From assembly GCF_900167045.1 (NCBI RefSeq), contig NZ_FUXJ01000016.1, positions 1 through 64,000 on the forward strand: a stretch of 64,000 bases of DNA. Direction: 5' to 3'. Both the position numbers and the translations under genes were made by a program. Under the pieces are notes generated by a model. That model saw only the letters and a list, made by a program, of their open reading frames with translations. It ran no database searches and was not told the origin of the DNA. Position 1 is the first letter of the stretch, and every line of letters begins with the position of its first letter. Source of the stretch: Legionella maceachernii (GTDB taxonomy: Bacteria > Pseudomonadota > Gammaproteobacteria > Legionellales > Legionellaceae). Positions 17,707-26,804 of this stretch are shown piece after piece.

Positions 17707-18828
17707 TTATTTTTTCGTTTTCGATAAACAAATGGCTAGTTTATCCAGTAATAGGGTGTTTTGCTGGCTATTGCCTATGCTGATGCGTAAATGGTTAGGT
17801 AACCCGTATTGGCTTAAAGGGCGTACTATAATCCCATACCTAAGCAGATCTTGGTAGATGGTTTTCGCGTCAATCTGACAATCAATAGTAATAAAATTGC
17901 AGTGGGAAGGGCGATGTTTTATTTTTAATGCCTTAAAACCTTGAATAAGTTGTTGCATGCCTTGGGTATTCATTTTAAGACTTCGTTGAATAAACTCCTC
18001 ATCGTCTAGAGCAGCGTGTGCTGCAGTAAGCGCTGTTTGGTTCACCATGAATGGGAGTTGAACACGTTGAACTAATTCGATAATTTGAGGATTTGCAATA
18101 AGATACCCTAAACGCAAGCCTGCAAGTCCATAGGCCTTAGAGAAGGTTCGCGTAAGAATTAGGTTTGGATAGTGGGCGAGTAACTCAATACTCTTTCCAT
18201 CCCTTGAGCCATAAACATATTCATAATACGCCTCGTCTAAAACTACAATTGTTGAAGCAGGAATACGCGCCATTAGTCGCTTAATTTTCTCCAGGGGAAT
18301 AAGTTGGCCTGTGGGATTGTTGGGATTGGCCAAGAAAATAAGCGCTGTTTGCTCATTACAGGCGTTAATTAGAGCCTCAATATCAACCTGCCAATCCGCG
18401 TTAAGCGCTATTTTTGATACTGGTATACCCAATGTTTGGGCTTGAAGCTCATAGGAAATAAAAGCGTATTCGTGAATTAAAATATGCTTTCCTGTATGTA
18501 CGGCAAAGGTGATCAATAAAAAGAGAAAGAGTGAATCCGTGCCATTGCCAAACATCAACATCGCCTTATCGATAGCTAGTTTTTCACTCAATTTGCCTAA
18601 TAATGGATGATTAGACGGTGAAGGGTAATTGGCAATTTGTGTGGGAGAGAGTTTTGCCAAGGCGTTGAGCACCAAGGGACTACAACCAAGTGGATTTTCG
18701 TTGCTGGCTAATTTAATGATGTCAGTTAAGCCGTGTTCACGAACAACTTCTTCGATGGGTTTACCTGGAATATAGGGCTTTAAGGATCGGATTCCAGAAT
18801 GAGGAAGTTGATGATAATCACAGGGCAA
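17707..18828 (-). CDS. hisC: Histidinol-phosphate / aromatic aminotransferase HisC
   Basis: A class I/II PLP-dependent aminotransferase. Motifs run ASNENPLGCSP, FGNGTDSLFLFL, the AxNPNNPTGQLIP segment, DEAYYEYVYG, the PLP-lysine segment TRTFSKAYGLAGLRLGY, and C-terminal NHLRISIGN. With phhB beside it rather than other his genes, it may act on aromatic keto acids as well as histidinol phosphate. The TTG at 18828 has AAGGAG 6 bases upstream and gives 373 residues; ATG codons at 18861 and 18849 are alternatives with weaker sites. Confidence 0.9.
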   Translation of the reverse strand: MPCDYHQLPHSGIRSLKPYIPGKPIEEVVREHGLTDIIKLASNENPLGCSPLVLNALAKLSPTQIANYPSPSNHPLLGKLSEKLAIDKAMLMFGNGTDSLFLFLLITFAVHTGKHILIHEYAFISYELQAQTLGIPVSKIALNADWQVDIEALINACNEQTALIFLANPNNPTGQLIPLEKIKRLMARIPASTIVVLDEAYYEYVYGSRDGKSIELLAHYPNLILTRTFSKAYGLAGLRLGYLIANPQIIELVQRVQLPFMVNQTALTAAHAALDDEEFIQRSLKMNTQGMQQLIQGFKALKIKHRPSHCNFITIDCQIDAKTIYQDLLRYGIIVRPLSQYGLPNHLRISIGNSQQNTLLLDKLAICLSKTKK

Positions 18829-18999
18829 AGGATTCTCCTTATTATTCATTGCGATATTCATCTTACCCAACAGCGCAATAAAATGGAATTGTTCTGCAGA
18901 GCTGTGCATGAAAACCTTTCATACCTGAGCGCATCTTGGACTTGCATTCCTTACCCATTCAACCTATTCTCTCTGCCGAGACAGCCTCAAGGAAAAAAT

Positions 19000-19191
19000 A
19001 TGGAAAAGCAAAAAGGGTTTTCACTCGTCGAAGTGTTAGTTTCCCTCCTCCTTATCACCAGTACGTCAGCACTACTCTTACGTCAGCAATGGCAGCTTAG
19101 CCAATTATTCAATCAATTGCTAATAAGCACACAGGACTTAATACAACGCGATAATGACTATGAAACATCATCCCAGCACACACTAAAGTGA
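19000..19191 (+). CDS. Short PilV-like minor pilin
   Basis: A 63-residue prepilin-like protein with leader MEKQKG, cleavage before F, Glu at mature position 5 (FSLVEVLVS) and a hydrophobic helix. PilV proteins are usually well over 100 residues, so this one has essentially only the N-terminal helix and lacks the globular head. AAGGA lies upstream of the ATG. It heads a set with PilW (23-base gap) and PilX, and is divergent from hisC. It may be a decayed pilV or a genuinely reduced form. Confidence 0.65.
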   Translation: MEKQKGFSLVEVLVSLLLITSTSALLLRQQWQLSQLFNQLLISTQDLIQRDNDYETSSQHTLK

Positions 19192-19214
19192 ATGCCGTAA
19201 ACGAGTAGAAAAGA

Positions 19215-19955
19215 ATGAGAAAGCAGCGGGGTATAAGCTTAGTTGAGCTCATGGTGAGTGTATTACTCACCAGTATTCTTGTGATTTTGGCAACCCAACA
19301 ATACTTAGTCAGTAAACGACAGTACTTTCATGTGCACACTTTATTGGAGCAGGATTTTGAATTGCAATTAATCAATGACTTACTTCGAGACAGTGTACGC
19401 AGAGCCGGGTTTACTCCGTGCTTGAGTATCAACTCGTTACCCTTAGTCGATCAACGCAATAGCAAGACAAAGCTTTCCGCAATCGAAATCAACGAGAAGC
19501 ATGATCGGTTGAAAATAAGGCGAATGAGCGAGTATTTTACTACGGTAATTAAAATACTAAGCCAAGACGTGTTATTGGTTAACTCAGAACTTCAATTTAA
19601 TCCTCAACAGGTCCTCTTAATTGCCGATTGTTATCATGGAGAAATTCTACCCATTGCCTCCGTAAGAAAAACAACTCATGGCACCCTTATTAAGCTCACA
19701 CGTGGCTTATCGTTCAATTACAGCAGCCCCATTTATCTTGGTGAATGGATAGAAGAATCCTTTTTTATACAAACCAATCGGCAAGGTAATCGTGCCTTAT
19801 ACTATCGACGGCTGCATGCCGAAGAGTTAACCGATCGCGTTAATACACTCTGGGTTAATTTAGAGACTCATCAAAGTCACACGTGGGTTAAGCTGATATG
19901 GGGACTTGAGCAAACGAAACCTTTGCAGATTGTGACTGAAGTGAGAGCAGGATGA
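19215..19955 (+). CDS. pilW: PilW-like minor pilin
   Basis: A 246-residue type IV prepilin. The leader MRKQRG is cleaved before ISLVELMVSVLL, with Glu at position 5, then a PilW-like head with SVRRAGFTPC. Minor pilins PilV, PilW and PilX form the priming complex of the type IV pilus. Its stop overlaps the pilX start (ATGA), indicating translational coupling. No ribosome binding site is strong. Confidence 0.82.
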   Translation: MRKQRGISLVELMVSVLLTSILVILATQQYLVSKRQYFHVHTLLEQDFELQLINDLLRDSVRRAGFTPCLSINSLPLVDQRNSKTKLSAIEINEKHDRLKIRRMSEYFTTVIKILSQDVLLVNSELQFNPQQVLLIADCYHGEILPIASVRKTTHGTLIKLTRGLSFNYSSPIYLGEWIEESFFIQTNRQGNRALYYRRLHAEELTDRVNTLWVNLETHQSHTWVKLIWGLEQTKPLQIVTEVRAG

Positions 19956-20476
19956 CTATCCCAGATAAGCAGAGCGGAATCGTATTAGTGACGATCCTGT
20001 TGTTAATCACGATGCTATCACTATTAGTGTTGACGCAAATGCAAGGGGTATTCTTAGATTATAAAGCAATTAATCAGCTTGCTGAAATGCACCAAGTGCT
20101 TTTTCAGCTTGAGAAAAGTGCTAAAAAATGGGTTACAACACCGCCTCGAGAATGTGTTATTCAAGCAAGGGATGTTAATGCTGTAGTTCGGCTTTTACAA
20201 AACAGGCAAGGTTGTATTTCAACACAGGAAAAGCAGCAATTTTATTATTTAGTCGAGGATCTCGGATTGTTTCCCTGCGTACAAACCGTTGTTGAAAAGG
20301 TTAGCTTCAGTACTCACCACTGGCGAATTAGCATTCTTTCGGTCAATCAACATGCAGCCGTTTTGCAGTGGCGTGTAGCAAAACGAGCACCGGCAGCAGC
20401 TTGCGAGCATAATGAGCCTATTTTTATTCAGGCCGGGTTAGTAAGTTGGCGCCATCTAAAGGCTCAGAAAAATTAA
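19952..20476 (+). CDS. pilX: PilX-like minor pilin
   Basis: A 174-residue protein with N-terminus MTIPDKQSG, then IVLVTILLLITMLSLLVLTQM. The residue at mature position 5 is Thr rather than Glu, as is common for PilX/GspK-type pilins, which cap the minor-pilin complex. Four cysteines lie in the head. Its 3' end overlaps the convergent gene at 20424 by 53 bases. In most clusters pilY1 follows pilX; none is present here. Confidence 0.78.
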   Translation: MTIPDKQSGIVLVTILLLITMLSLLVLTQMQGVFLDYKAINQLAEMHQVLFQLEKSAKKWVTTPPRECVIQARDVNAVVRLLQNRQGCISTQEKQQFYYLVEDLGLFPCVQTVVEKVSFSTHHWRISILSVNQHAAVLQWRVAKRAPAAACEHNEPIFIQAGLVSWRHLKAQKN

Positions 20477-21755
20477 GAGATTGAGGGGAAGAATATTCGC
20501 GCTCAGCATAATCAGGTTGGTTTTCTCTTTCATGAGCTGAGTTGAAAAAAGAAAGATTTTTCGCAAAAGAGAAGGGTTGAAAAGAGGAGGAGGTTGGCAC
20601 AGTCACGGTAACATAATCTGATACAACATTATTGAATTCTTGCTGTGAATCGACTTTACCCAGTTGTAAAAACTCATTATCCTCAAGTGCCATAATACGA
20701 CTCGCTTTTGAGGGAGAGTCTTCGGTCTGTGGAGAGTAAATGCCTTCCAGATAACCTAATTGTTCTTGAAGGTGTTCTCTTAAAGTCAATTCATTGTATT
20801 TAAGCCAGAAATGTTTCGTGGCATAAACGAACCCAATGGCAGAAAGCGCTGCAATGGCAATGGCTATTCCTCCACCTGGAAAAAAGCACCAAAGCGCCAT
20901 GATGGACACGATGAGGAGTGCTGAAACTAAATTAATTCTTACTGCTTCCATGCGTTTCTCATAACCAAAAACACGACGGGCATGATCCCGGTGTACGCTT
21001 AATGGGTCATTCCCATTTAGTGGGGGGCTTAATTTATATTGCATGTATTCTTGAAGTAAGCAGTAAATTTCCTTAATGACGTCCACCCCTGATCCCGCTA
21101 CGAAAATGCCAGCGATAATAGGACTCATCGTTGCTCCTGCCATAAGTAGTGCGAAGGAGGCAGTTATCTTGGCTGAGGTGCTTAAAAGCAGAAAACAAAT
21201 ATCGCGGAAACGATTCGCGATGGTCATTTTTTTATTGGTATAAATGGAGTAAAAATTGTAAATACCAAAGCCAAAACCATAAAATAAGCCTATAAGAGGA
21301 ACAGTAGAAATGGAAGAGAAGATGTTTCGAATAAATTCTAAGGCAAGATGTAATGTAGAGGTTGCAAATAAAAGACTTATAAAGGTTAAAAAAATCCCTC
21401 CTCCGGCCAAAAATAAGGTTAGTTTGTGTATCTTCGTTTTTTCGTCGATAAGATCAGTAATATAATCCGCTTGGGAATACCCTTTTCGTGCCAACAGTAA
21501 AAAGAATTGATAGATAGTGAGATCTTTTTCTCTAAAGTCACTTTGCCATTCGTCCTTGGAAATATTTAAACTTTTTAATATGGCCTTAATGCGCTTTTTT
21601 ACTTCTGGAGTAGCTGAAATAGTTGTTTCATGGAAATGACGCTTTAAAGCCTCTAAATGGTCATCATAATAGTCCATATGATGTTTTAAATCGCTAGACT
21701 TACCCCCTCTAAAATAGACGTCAAGGTGATCTAAGCTTAAAATTAACAAGTTCAA
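20424..21755 (-). CDS. Hypothetical multi-pass membrane protein, effector candidate
   Basis: 443 residues, not a family I recognise. The N-terminal about 105 residues are charged and helical. At least four hydrophobic segments follow: LFLAGGGIFLTFISLLFATS, VPLIGLFYGFGFGIYNFYSI, a Gly/Ala-rich pair near MSPIIAGIFVAGSGVDVI, and LVSALLIVSIMALWCFFPGGGIAIAIAAL. The last about 110 residues are polar, ending with acidic patches. This layout (internal helices, soluble polar C-terminus, no signal peptide) is common among Legionella Dot/Icm effectors, but that is inference. The start is a TTG with GAGAAAG upstream and a good promoter; an ATG at 21677 is the alternative. Confidence 0.7.
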   Translation of the reverse strand: MNLLILSLDHLDVYFRGGKSSDLKHHMDYYDDHLEALKRHFHETTISATPEVKKRIKAILKSLNISKDEWQSDFREKDLTIYQFFLLLARKGYSQADYITDLIDEKTKIHKLTLFLAGGGIFLTFISLLFATSTLHLALEFIRNIFSSISTVPLIGLFYGFGFGIYNFYSIYTNKKMTIANRFRDICFLLLSTSAKITASFALLMAGATMSPIIAGIFVAGSGVDVIKEIYCLLQEYMQYKLSPPLNGNDPLSVHRDHARRVFGYEKRMEAVRINLVSALLIVSIMALWCFFPGGGIAIAIAALSAIGFVYATKHFWLKYNELTLREHLQEQLGYLEGIYSPQTEDSPSKASRIMALEDNEFLQLGKVDSQQEFNNVVSDYVTVTVPTSSSFQPFSFAKNLSFFNSAHERENQPDYAEREYSSPQSLNFSEPLDGANLLTRPE

Positions 21756-21801
21756 TTTATTCTTTCTCGTTTTTTGAATTCAGCAAGTACAAAGAAGCGA
21801 A

Positions 21802-21830
21802 ATATTGCACAAAAAATAGTCTTTGGTCAA
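21802..21830 (-). promoter_or_regulatory. Sigma-70-like promoter of the 20.4-21.8 kb membrane protein gene
   Basis: On the minus strand TTGACC (21825-21830) and CAATAT (21802-21807) are separated by 17 bases, about 45 bases upstream of the TTG start at 21755. It supports the upstream TTG rather than the internal ATG. Confidence 0.55.
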
Positions 21831-21948
21831 GTAAAACATTGGTAATATACCTCATTCGTCGCGCTCATAAATCCCATTATTTTTCTCCACAATCACGTCA
21901 TGATTCGCTATAGTAGAACTTGATGCTTTGAGTGCAAGGGATTGTTTT

Positions 21949-22944
21949 ATGAGTCGCGAACGGTTAGTAACGTTTCAATATTGGCCCCATGTCATTACGG
22001 CTATCATCATTGCTCTCGCTTTTGTTGGCTATCGCTATTTTGCATATTATTTTACTTACTCCAACGATGCTTATATATCCGCTAATATCGTCAATATGGC
22101 TTCAATTGTTTCAGGCCCTATCAGCAAAATTTATGTTCGCGAAAATCAAAAGGTTGTTAAAGGGCAAAAGTTAATCGAAATCGATCCCCGCCCTTACAAA
22201 TATGCCCTGGATAAAGCGGCAGCAGATCTGAGTATCGCTAAGCTTAATTATAAAAATGAAAAATACGCCATCACTGTTGCCGCAGAAAAGCTTAAACAAA
22301 GCCAAGATCTTTTAAATTTGAGTAAGGATCATTTCATGCGCTTTCAAAAGCTTCAGGCCAAAGGCGATATCGCTTTCATTAAATTGATTGATCTTGAATC
22401 GCAGCTGAAAGAACAACAAGCTGGAGTGGTGGCTGCTTTTCAAAAACTTAAAATTGCTCAATTAAATTGGGATATCAATGACGTTTTGGCCGCCGAAGCA
22501 ATTTATGATAAAGCGCGTTACATGTATGAACATACCATTGTACTCGCACCAGCTGATGGGTACATTACGAATTTCAATCTTCGCCAGGGACAATACATTA
22601 AAGTGGGTGAAGGCTTATTTACGCTAATAGAAAACAATCCCTGGTGGGTAGAGACACGTTACCGAGAAACGGCACTCCGGCTTATCAAACCGGGTGACAA
22701 AGCAAGAATCACTATCGACATGTACCCTGGTAAAGTGTTTCATGGACATGTCCAAAGCATTGGTTGGGGAATTAATCGAGTTCAGGCAGGAAATGTTGCG
22801 CCTTCGACGTTGCCTTATTTAGAAGCGACTGAATATTGGATTAAAATCGCGCAACGATTCCCTGTGCGTATTTATATTGATGATTTGAGCGCTGAGTATC
22901 CATTAAGAATAGGGGCTAGTGCAACGACATTCACTTATCACTGA
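21949..22944 (+). CDS. HlyD-family membrane fusion protein (efflux adaptor)
   Basis: 331 residues with an N-terminal transmembrane anchor, a biotinyl-lipoyl half-motif (SNDAYISANIVNMASIVSGPISKIYVRENQKVVKGQKLIEIDP), a helical hairpin, the second lipoyl half (VLAPADGYITNFNLRQGQYIKVGEGLF) and a beta-barrel end. It links an inner-membrane pump to the outer membrane. The ATG at 21949 follows AGGG at 8 bases and is preferred to the TTG at 21928. The downstream FUSC gene overlaps it by 26 bases, so this is an AaeA/AaeB-like pair. A TATAGT -10 box lies at 21909-21914. Confidence 0.88.
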   Translation: MSRERLVTFQYWPHVITAIIIALAFVGYRYFAYYFTYSNDAYISANIVNMASIVSGPISKIYVRENQKVVKGQKLIEIDPRPYKYALDKAAADLSIAKLNYKNEKYAITVAAEKLKQSQDLLNLSKDHFMRFQKLQAKGDIAFIKLIDLESQLKEQQAGVVAAFQKLKIAQLNWDINDVLAAEAIYDKARYMYEHTIVLAPADGYITNFNLRQGQYIKVGEGLFTLIENNPWWVETRYRETALRLIKPGDKARITIDMYPGKVFHGHVQSIGWGINRVQAGNVAPSTLPYLEATEYWIKIAQRFPVRIYIDDLSAEYPLRIGASATTFTYH

Positions 22945-25051
22945 GGTTAGAATTTTTAAGCTATTCCCAAAAACATTAGAAAATAGGGCTGCATTGCGAA
23001 CGGCGATTGCCACATTAATCGCTGTGCTTATCGCTTTTTTTCTGCATTTGGATAAACCTTACTGGTCAGGCATGACGGTGGTTATCCTCGCTAATGTCTA
23101 CACAGGAAGCATTATCGACAAGGCAATTTTGCGCATCGTAGGAACAGTCATTGGCGCTTGTATGGGTTATTTTTTGGCGGGGTTAGTGGTTAATAGCCTT
23201 CTCTTATATCTCCTTGCCAATTTTTTACTAATAAGCCTTGCTGTGTATTATTACAATTTTAGTCCGCATGCTTATGCTTATTTACTGGGTGCATTAGCAG
23301 CTTTTTTTGTCATTTCACAGTTAGCTGTCTCATCCGATGAAGCATTTTATGTTGCCATATGGCGTTCAGTGGAAATTGCACTCGGGGTTCTGGTTTCTGC
23401 GGTAGCTGCTTTATTTATTTTTCCAAATAAAATTCAAGATAGTTTAATCAACGATGTTAATTCAATATTCGATCAATTAAGTGATTTGTTGGATCAATTG
23501 CATCAATTACTATTAATGGACAAATCAAGTATTCAAGAACTTTCTACGAATAATTTTCAGCTAAGAAAGAAAATAAAAAAATCGACTGAAATCATTGGAT
23601 TTATGCGACGAGAGTTGGGAATTAAGCGCGAACGAATTGATCAGTTTAGAGTATTGCTCGATCAATTTTATGCACTCAGTCGCTCAATCACGTATTTCCT
23701 TTCTTCCTACGAGCAGCAAAAGGAAGTAAACGATTTAACGGTATTTGAGAAATGCGTTTCTGAGATTTTTATTGCTGCCCAGCATGACTTACAGGTTCTG
23801 AAGAGCGCTTTTTTTGCAGAAAGGGAGGCGCAAGAAGGTTTAGAAATGGAAACAAAGTTAGCGCGTCTGCAGCAAGAAATGAGCGCTTTATCAATGAAAC
23901 TTGATGAAGAAGCGACTTCGATGGCAACTATCAAGCATTATCTTAAGATATTGCCTTTATTGCAGCGAATTAATGCAGTCATTACTCATTTAAGTTATGT
24001 TTTAATTCATCGCCAAGAACCCATAAAGCAGGAAGCCAAGCTGATAAGCAGTCACCAACAGTTACGTAATGATCCTGACATCATTGTCAGTAGCATCAAA
24101 ACAGGCTTAGCAGCAATATTAGCGCTTGGATTTTGGTTATTCACAAACTGGCCCAATGGATTACCGGGGATAGTCTCAAGTATTGTGATCTCATTGAAAA
24201 AAAACCTGTTTGAAATGAGCAATATCAGCGTGCATCGTTTATTGGGCTGTATAACGGGGGCCAGTGTTGTTTTACTGCCTTTAGCGTTCTTTTCCGTGAA
24301 TCTATACAATTTTATGCTCATCCTGTTTTTTGCAATCTGGGGGTTTACTTATTTTTCATTTAAATATATACCCTATGGTTATATTGGTTTGCAAGCCAAC
24401 ATTGTTATTATCATTTTCATGGCTCAAGCTAGCGGTCCTCCCACAGAGCTTGAACCTGCTTTGGAGCGATTAGCTGGCGTGGTTATTGGTATTGTGTCGA
24501 GTTTTTTAGTGGGCAATGTGTTATGGCGCACGGATTATTTTTCGATTTTAGAAAGGCATTTGCATAAACTATATCGTTTTCTCCTTCATAACCTGAGTCA
24601 GTTATTACAATTGGAACCGAGCAAGGCGCAATTATATGACTTAACAGACCTTTTCTGGCTATGTCGTGGTTTACTCGAAGCATTCCCTGAAAGCCATTTT
24701 AAAGGAAAAAAACGACAAAGAATCACCCAGGCAAGAAGCTATTTTGAACAGATGGTTTTGATGCAAGCCACAATTGGTCATATTTATGATGCCATTGATC
24801 GGAATAAAGCGCACGCAACGGCTGCTAGTTTGGGGGTAAATTTACACGAATTAGAAGAGGCAGTTGTAGGGTTTTACCGTGCGGACACGCCGAAGAAAAG
24901 TGAGCAACTTAATCAATATCTCCATGAAAAGTTAGAGAAATTTAATCTGGCCATTCCTTATGCAAAATCCCCGACTGACGAGCTAGGCAATTGTATAGAC
25001 TATGTCAACGCGTTGAATCAATTACAATTTTCGCGAATTGAAAAGCTATAA
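22919..25051 (+). CDS. FUSC-family inner-membrane efflux protein (AaeB-like)
   Basis: 710 residues in the two-halved FUSC layout: an N-terminal membrane block of about six helices (from LRTAIATLIAVLIAFFLHLD), a cytosolic coiled coil (about residues 170-380), a second block (from IVSSIKTGLAAILALGFWLF to LAGVVIGIVSSFLVGNVLW) and a cytosolic helical tail. Relatives export aromatic acids such as p-hydroxybenzoate; the substrate here is unknown. The start is a GTG overlapping the adaptor gene, indicating coupled translation. The pair ends at a perfect 20-base palindrome. Confidence 0.87.
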   Translation: MQRHSLITEVRIFKLFPKTLENRAALRTAIATLIAVLIAFFLHLDKPYWSGMTVVILANVYTGSIIDKAILRIVGTVIGACMGYFLAGLVVNSLLLYLLANFLLISLAVYYYNFSPHAYAYLLGALAAFFVISQLAVSSDEAFYVAIWRSVEIALGVLVSAVAALFIFPNKIQDSLINDVNSIFDQLSDLLDQLHQLLLMDKSSIQELSTNNFQLRKKIKKSTEIIGFMRRELGIKRERIDQFRVLLDQFYALSRSITYFLSSYEQQKEVNDLTVFEKCVSEIFIAAQHDLQVLKSAFFAEREAQEGLEMETKLARLQQEMSALSMKLDEEATSMATIKHYLKILPLLQRINAVITHLSYVLIHRQEPIKQEAKLISSHQQLRNDPDIIVSSIKTGLAAILALGFWLFTNWPNGLPGIVSSIVISLKKNLFEMSNISVHRLLGCITGASVVLLPLAFFSVNLYNFMLILFFAIWGFTYFSFKYIPYGYIGLQANIVIIIFMAQASGPPTELEPALERLAGVVIGIVSSFLVGNVLWRTDYFSILERHLHKLYRFLLHNLSQLLQLEPSKAQLYDLTDLFWLCRGLLEAFPESHFKGKKRQRITQARSYFEQMVLMQATIGHIYDAIDRNKAHATAASLGVNLHELEEAVVGFYRADTPKKSEQLNQYLHEKLEKFNLAIPYAKSPTDELGNCIDYVNALNQLQFSRIEKL

Positions 25052-25071
25052 TAGGCAACGTACGTTGCCTA
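25052..25071. terminator. Perfect 20-base palindrome between convergent genes
   Basis: TAGGCAACGTACGTTGCCTA is its own reverse complement. It starts right after the FUSC stop and 6 bases before the end of the convergent gene at 25078. It could be a bidirectional terminator stem, although no T-run follows, or a binding site. Confidence 0.45.
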
Positions 25072-25077
25072 GTTAAC

Positions 25078-26187
25078 TCACTTAGGACCAGTATACTCTT
25101 TGAGAAAATCATCAATATCCTCAAACAAAGAAGGAAGTTCTTCAGCATCCAACGCAAAATCATCGTTAACCGGTGATGAATTTGGAAGTTGTGAAAGTAA
25201 AGTAGAGGTAGATACGCTTCTCACATAAAGAGTGGAGGTGGGAAGGGGGAGTGGAGATGTAGCTTGTTTTTTAGGAAGAGGAGCAGTTTGTGAACTCAGC
25301 GTAGCTTGTTGATGCAAAGGGGTGAGATCAATCGTATGCTTAACACAGACAGGTCCCTCTTTAATGACATGAGGGCTTTTAAAAAAAGCAGGTTTGTTAT
25401 TTCCGATAGGCGCTGCTCGTTTGTCATATTCCTCCGATGAAGTAAGCTTCTGAAGGGGTCTTAAGGAAGAATCGACAGGAGGCTCTTGGGGGGTAGAGAA
25501 TTGCCTGACTTGTTTCATTTGAGGTGGCAGAATGTTGTATGTGCTTACTGTCGGACCAAAAAAATAGAACGAACATGGCCTGGTTTGAAAAAGATGACGA
25601 GAATACGCTTCATAAACCTTAACGCCGCGTGGATTGCTCAAGAAATTTGTGATTAGAGGAGAGACTAAAAAAGCATTATCAAGCTTTGTCGCATTGGCTA
25701 AAGCTATCCCTAGGACCGTGTCCGGATTGCCAAGCATTCCATACTCAAAAACCACGCGATCAATTTGGGAAAACAGTAAAGCTTGATAATACGAGTTTAA
25801 GCCAATTAATTGGCAAATTATTTTTGTGGCGAAAGCAATTTGCTGAGGAGCATACTTAATTGTCGCATCAACCGCTTCAAAGTTGTTTAAGCCATTTCCT
25901 TCTCCCTCGGTGATAAGAACAATATGTCGATTACCCAACCCCCACCAATCTGCTTCATCGGGCGCGAGATATTGAAAATAGGCCGAATTAAAAGAAAGTC
26001 CTAATTCATGAATTTTATTATTTAAAATCCGCTGGATAGAAGCAGCTTCTTTACTTTCAAGAATAAAATAATTACGTCCATTTAGATGAGTTTTAAAAAA
26101 ATAATAAGAGAAAAAAAAGCGAATATTTTCATCCCATAAAAAGACTTTTTCGAAATAAGGAGTACTGTCTATTCTTCTTTCTTTCAT
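25078..26187 (-). CDS. Hypothetical protein with acidic C-terminus, effector candidate
   Basis: 369 residues from the ATG at 26187 (MKERRIDSTPYF), chosen over 26256 because the longer start has no ribosome binding site. The N-terminal about 230 residues look globular (FYFLESKEAA..., LAPDEADWWGLGNRHIVLITEGEG); then comes a Pro/Ser/Thr/Gln-rich, probably disordered stretch. The last 28 residues are strongly acidic (DAEELPSLFEDIDDFLKEY), resembling the E-block signal of Dot/Icm substrates. There is no recognised family or signal peptide. Translocation is inferred, not shown. Confidence 0.7.
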   Translation of the reverse strand: MKERRIDSTPYFEKVFLWDENIRFFFSYYFFKTHLNGRNYFILESKEAASIQRILNNKIHELGLSFNSAYFQYLAPDEADWWGLGNRHIVLITEGEGNGLNNFEAVDATIKYAPQQIAFATKIICQLIGLNSYYQALLFSQIDRVVFEYGMLGNPDTVLGIALANATKLDNAFLVSPLITNFLSNPRGVKVYEAYSRHLFQTRPCSFYFFGPTVSTYNILPPQMKQVRQFSTPQEPPVDSSLRPLQKLTSSEEYDKRAAPIGNNKPAFFKSPHVIKEGPVCVKHTIDLTPLHQQATLSSQTAPLPKKQATSPLPLPTSTLYVRSVSTSTLLSQLPNSSPVNDDFALDAEELPSLFEDIDDFLKEYTGPK

Positions 26188-26331
26188 GATTCTCACTGCA
26201 GTTATTAAAAAACACTTCGGCAAAACACTAAGTAAATTAGGACTTGGTCCACACATTTAGAGGCGCATTTTATCATCGATGTTGGATCAAATCGCAATCT
26301 CCTTTTTCGTTAAGTAGTCCACCCGATTAAT

Positions 26332-26360
26332 TTGGCAGAATAAACAATCACAACTATCCT
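26332..26360 (+). promoter_or_regulatory. Candidate promoter of the secreted protein gene at 26394
   Basis: TTGGCA (26332-26337), a 17-base spacer and TATCCT (26355-26360). Transcription would begin near 26367, leaving room for AAGGG at about 26377 before the ATG at 26394 and making the ATG at 26373 unlikely. Confidence 0.5.
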
Positions 26361-26393
26361 TTTTATAAGCCTATGAAAAGGGAACATATAATC

Positions 26394-26762
26394 ATGCCTA
26401 ACAATTTCTTTTGCAAGTCAATAAGTGCAAGTATTATTATTTTTTTTTCAGCCCCTGCCTTTGCCGACGACCTTTCAAAAGACAGTTGGCTTAATAGTGT
26501 GAAAGAGTTTGCTCCAGCCGGAGTGTGCAAAAGTTTTATGGAAGATAAAGAATTAAGCAAAAGGCTTGAGAAGATAAAAATTGACTACGATAAGTGTTTA
26601 ACCTTAATTCCCCTAAGTTTCGACAAATGTCAGACAAAATATTATTCGCAGATTCCTAATACCATTACTAAAGCAGACGCAGAGAAATGGGGAAACAAGC
26701 TAGGGGCATGCATTGGTGGCGATTTTACTGTGAATTATTTATTTCCTAAGTCGTCTCGCTAA
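26394..26762 (+). CDS. Small secreted protein with signal peptide
   Basis: 122 residues starting MPNNFFCKSISASIIIFF and ending its signal peptide at APAFA|DD, a clear type I cleavage site. The mature part of about 95 residues has four cysteines (GVCKSF, YDKCLT, FDKCQT, GACIGG), probably two disulfides, and mixed charge. I do not recognise the family. It is likely periplasmic or a type II secretion substrate. It lies just upstream of the PilT-like gene with a 42-base gap. Confidence 0.7.
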   Translation: MPNNFFCKSISASIIIFFSAPAFADDLSKDSWLNSVKEFAPAGVCKSFMEDKELSKRLEKIKIDYDKCLTLIPLSFDKCQTKYYSQIPNTITKADAEKWGNKLGACIGGDFTVNYLFPKSSR

Positions 26763-26804
26763 TGTTAATCTAATGATTGAAAGGAACTTTAGAATAACAA
26801 TAAC

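Noticed and set aside
17690-17731. Longer PhhB start at 17731
   Set aside because: It lies inside hisC and has no ribosome binding site, whereas the GTG at 17689 has AGGAG.
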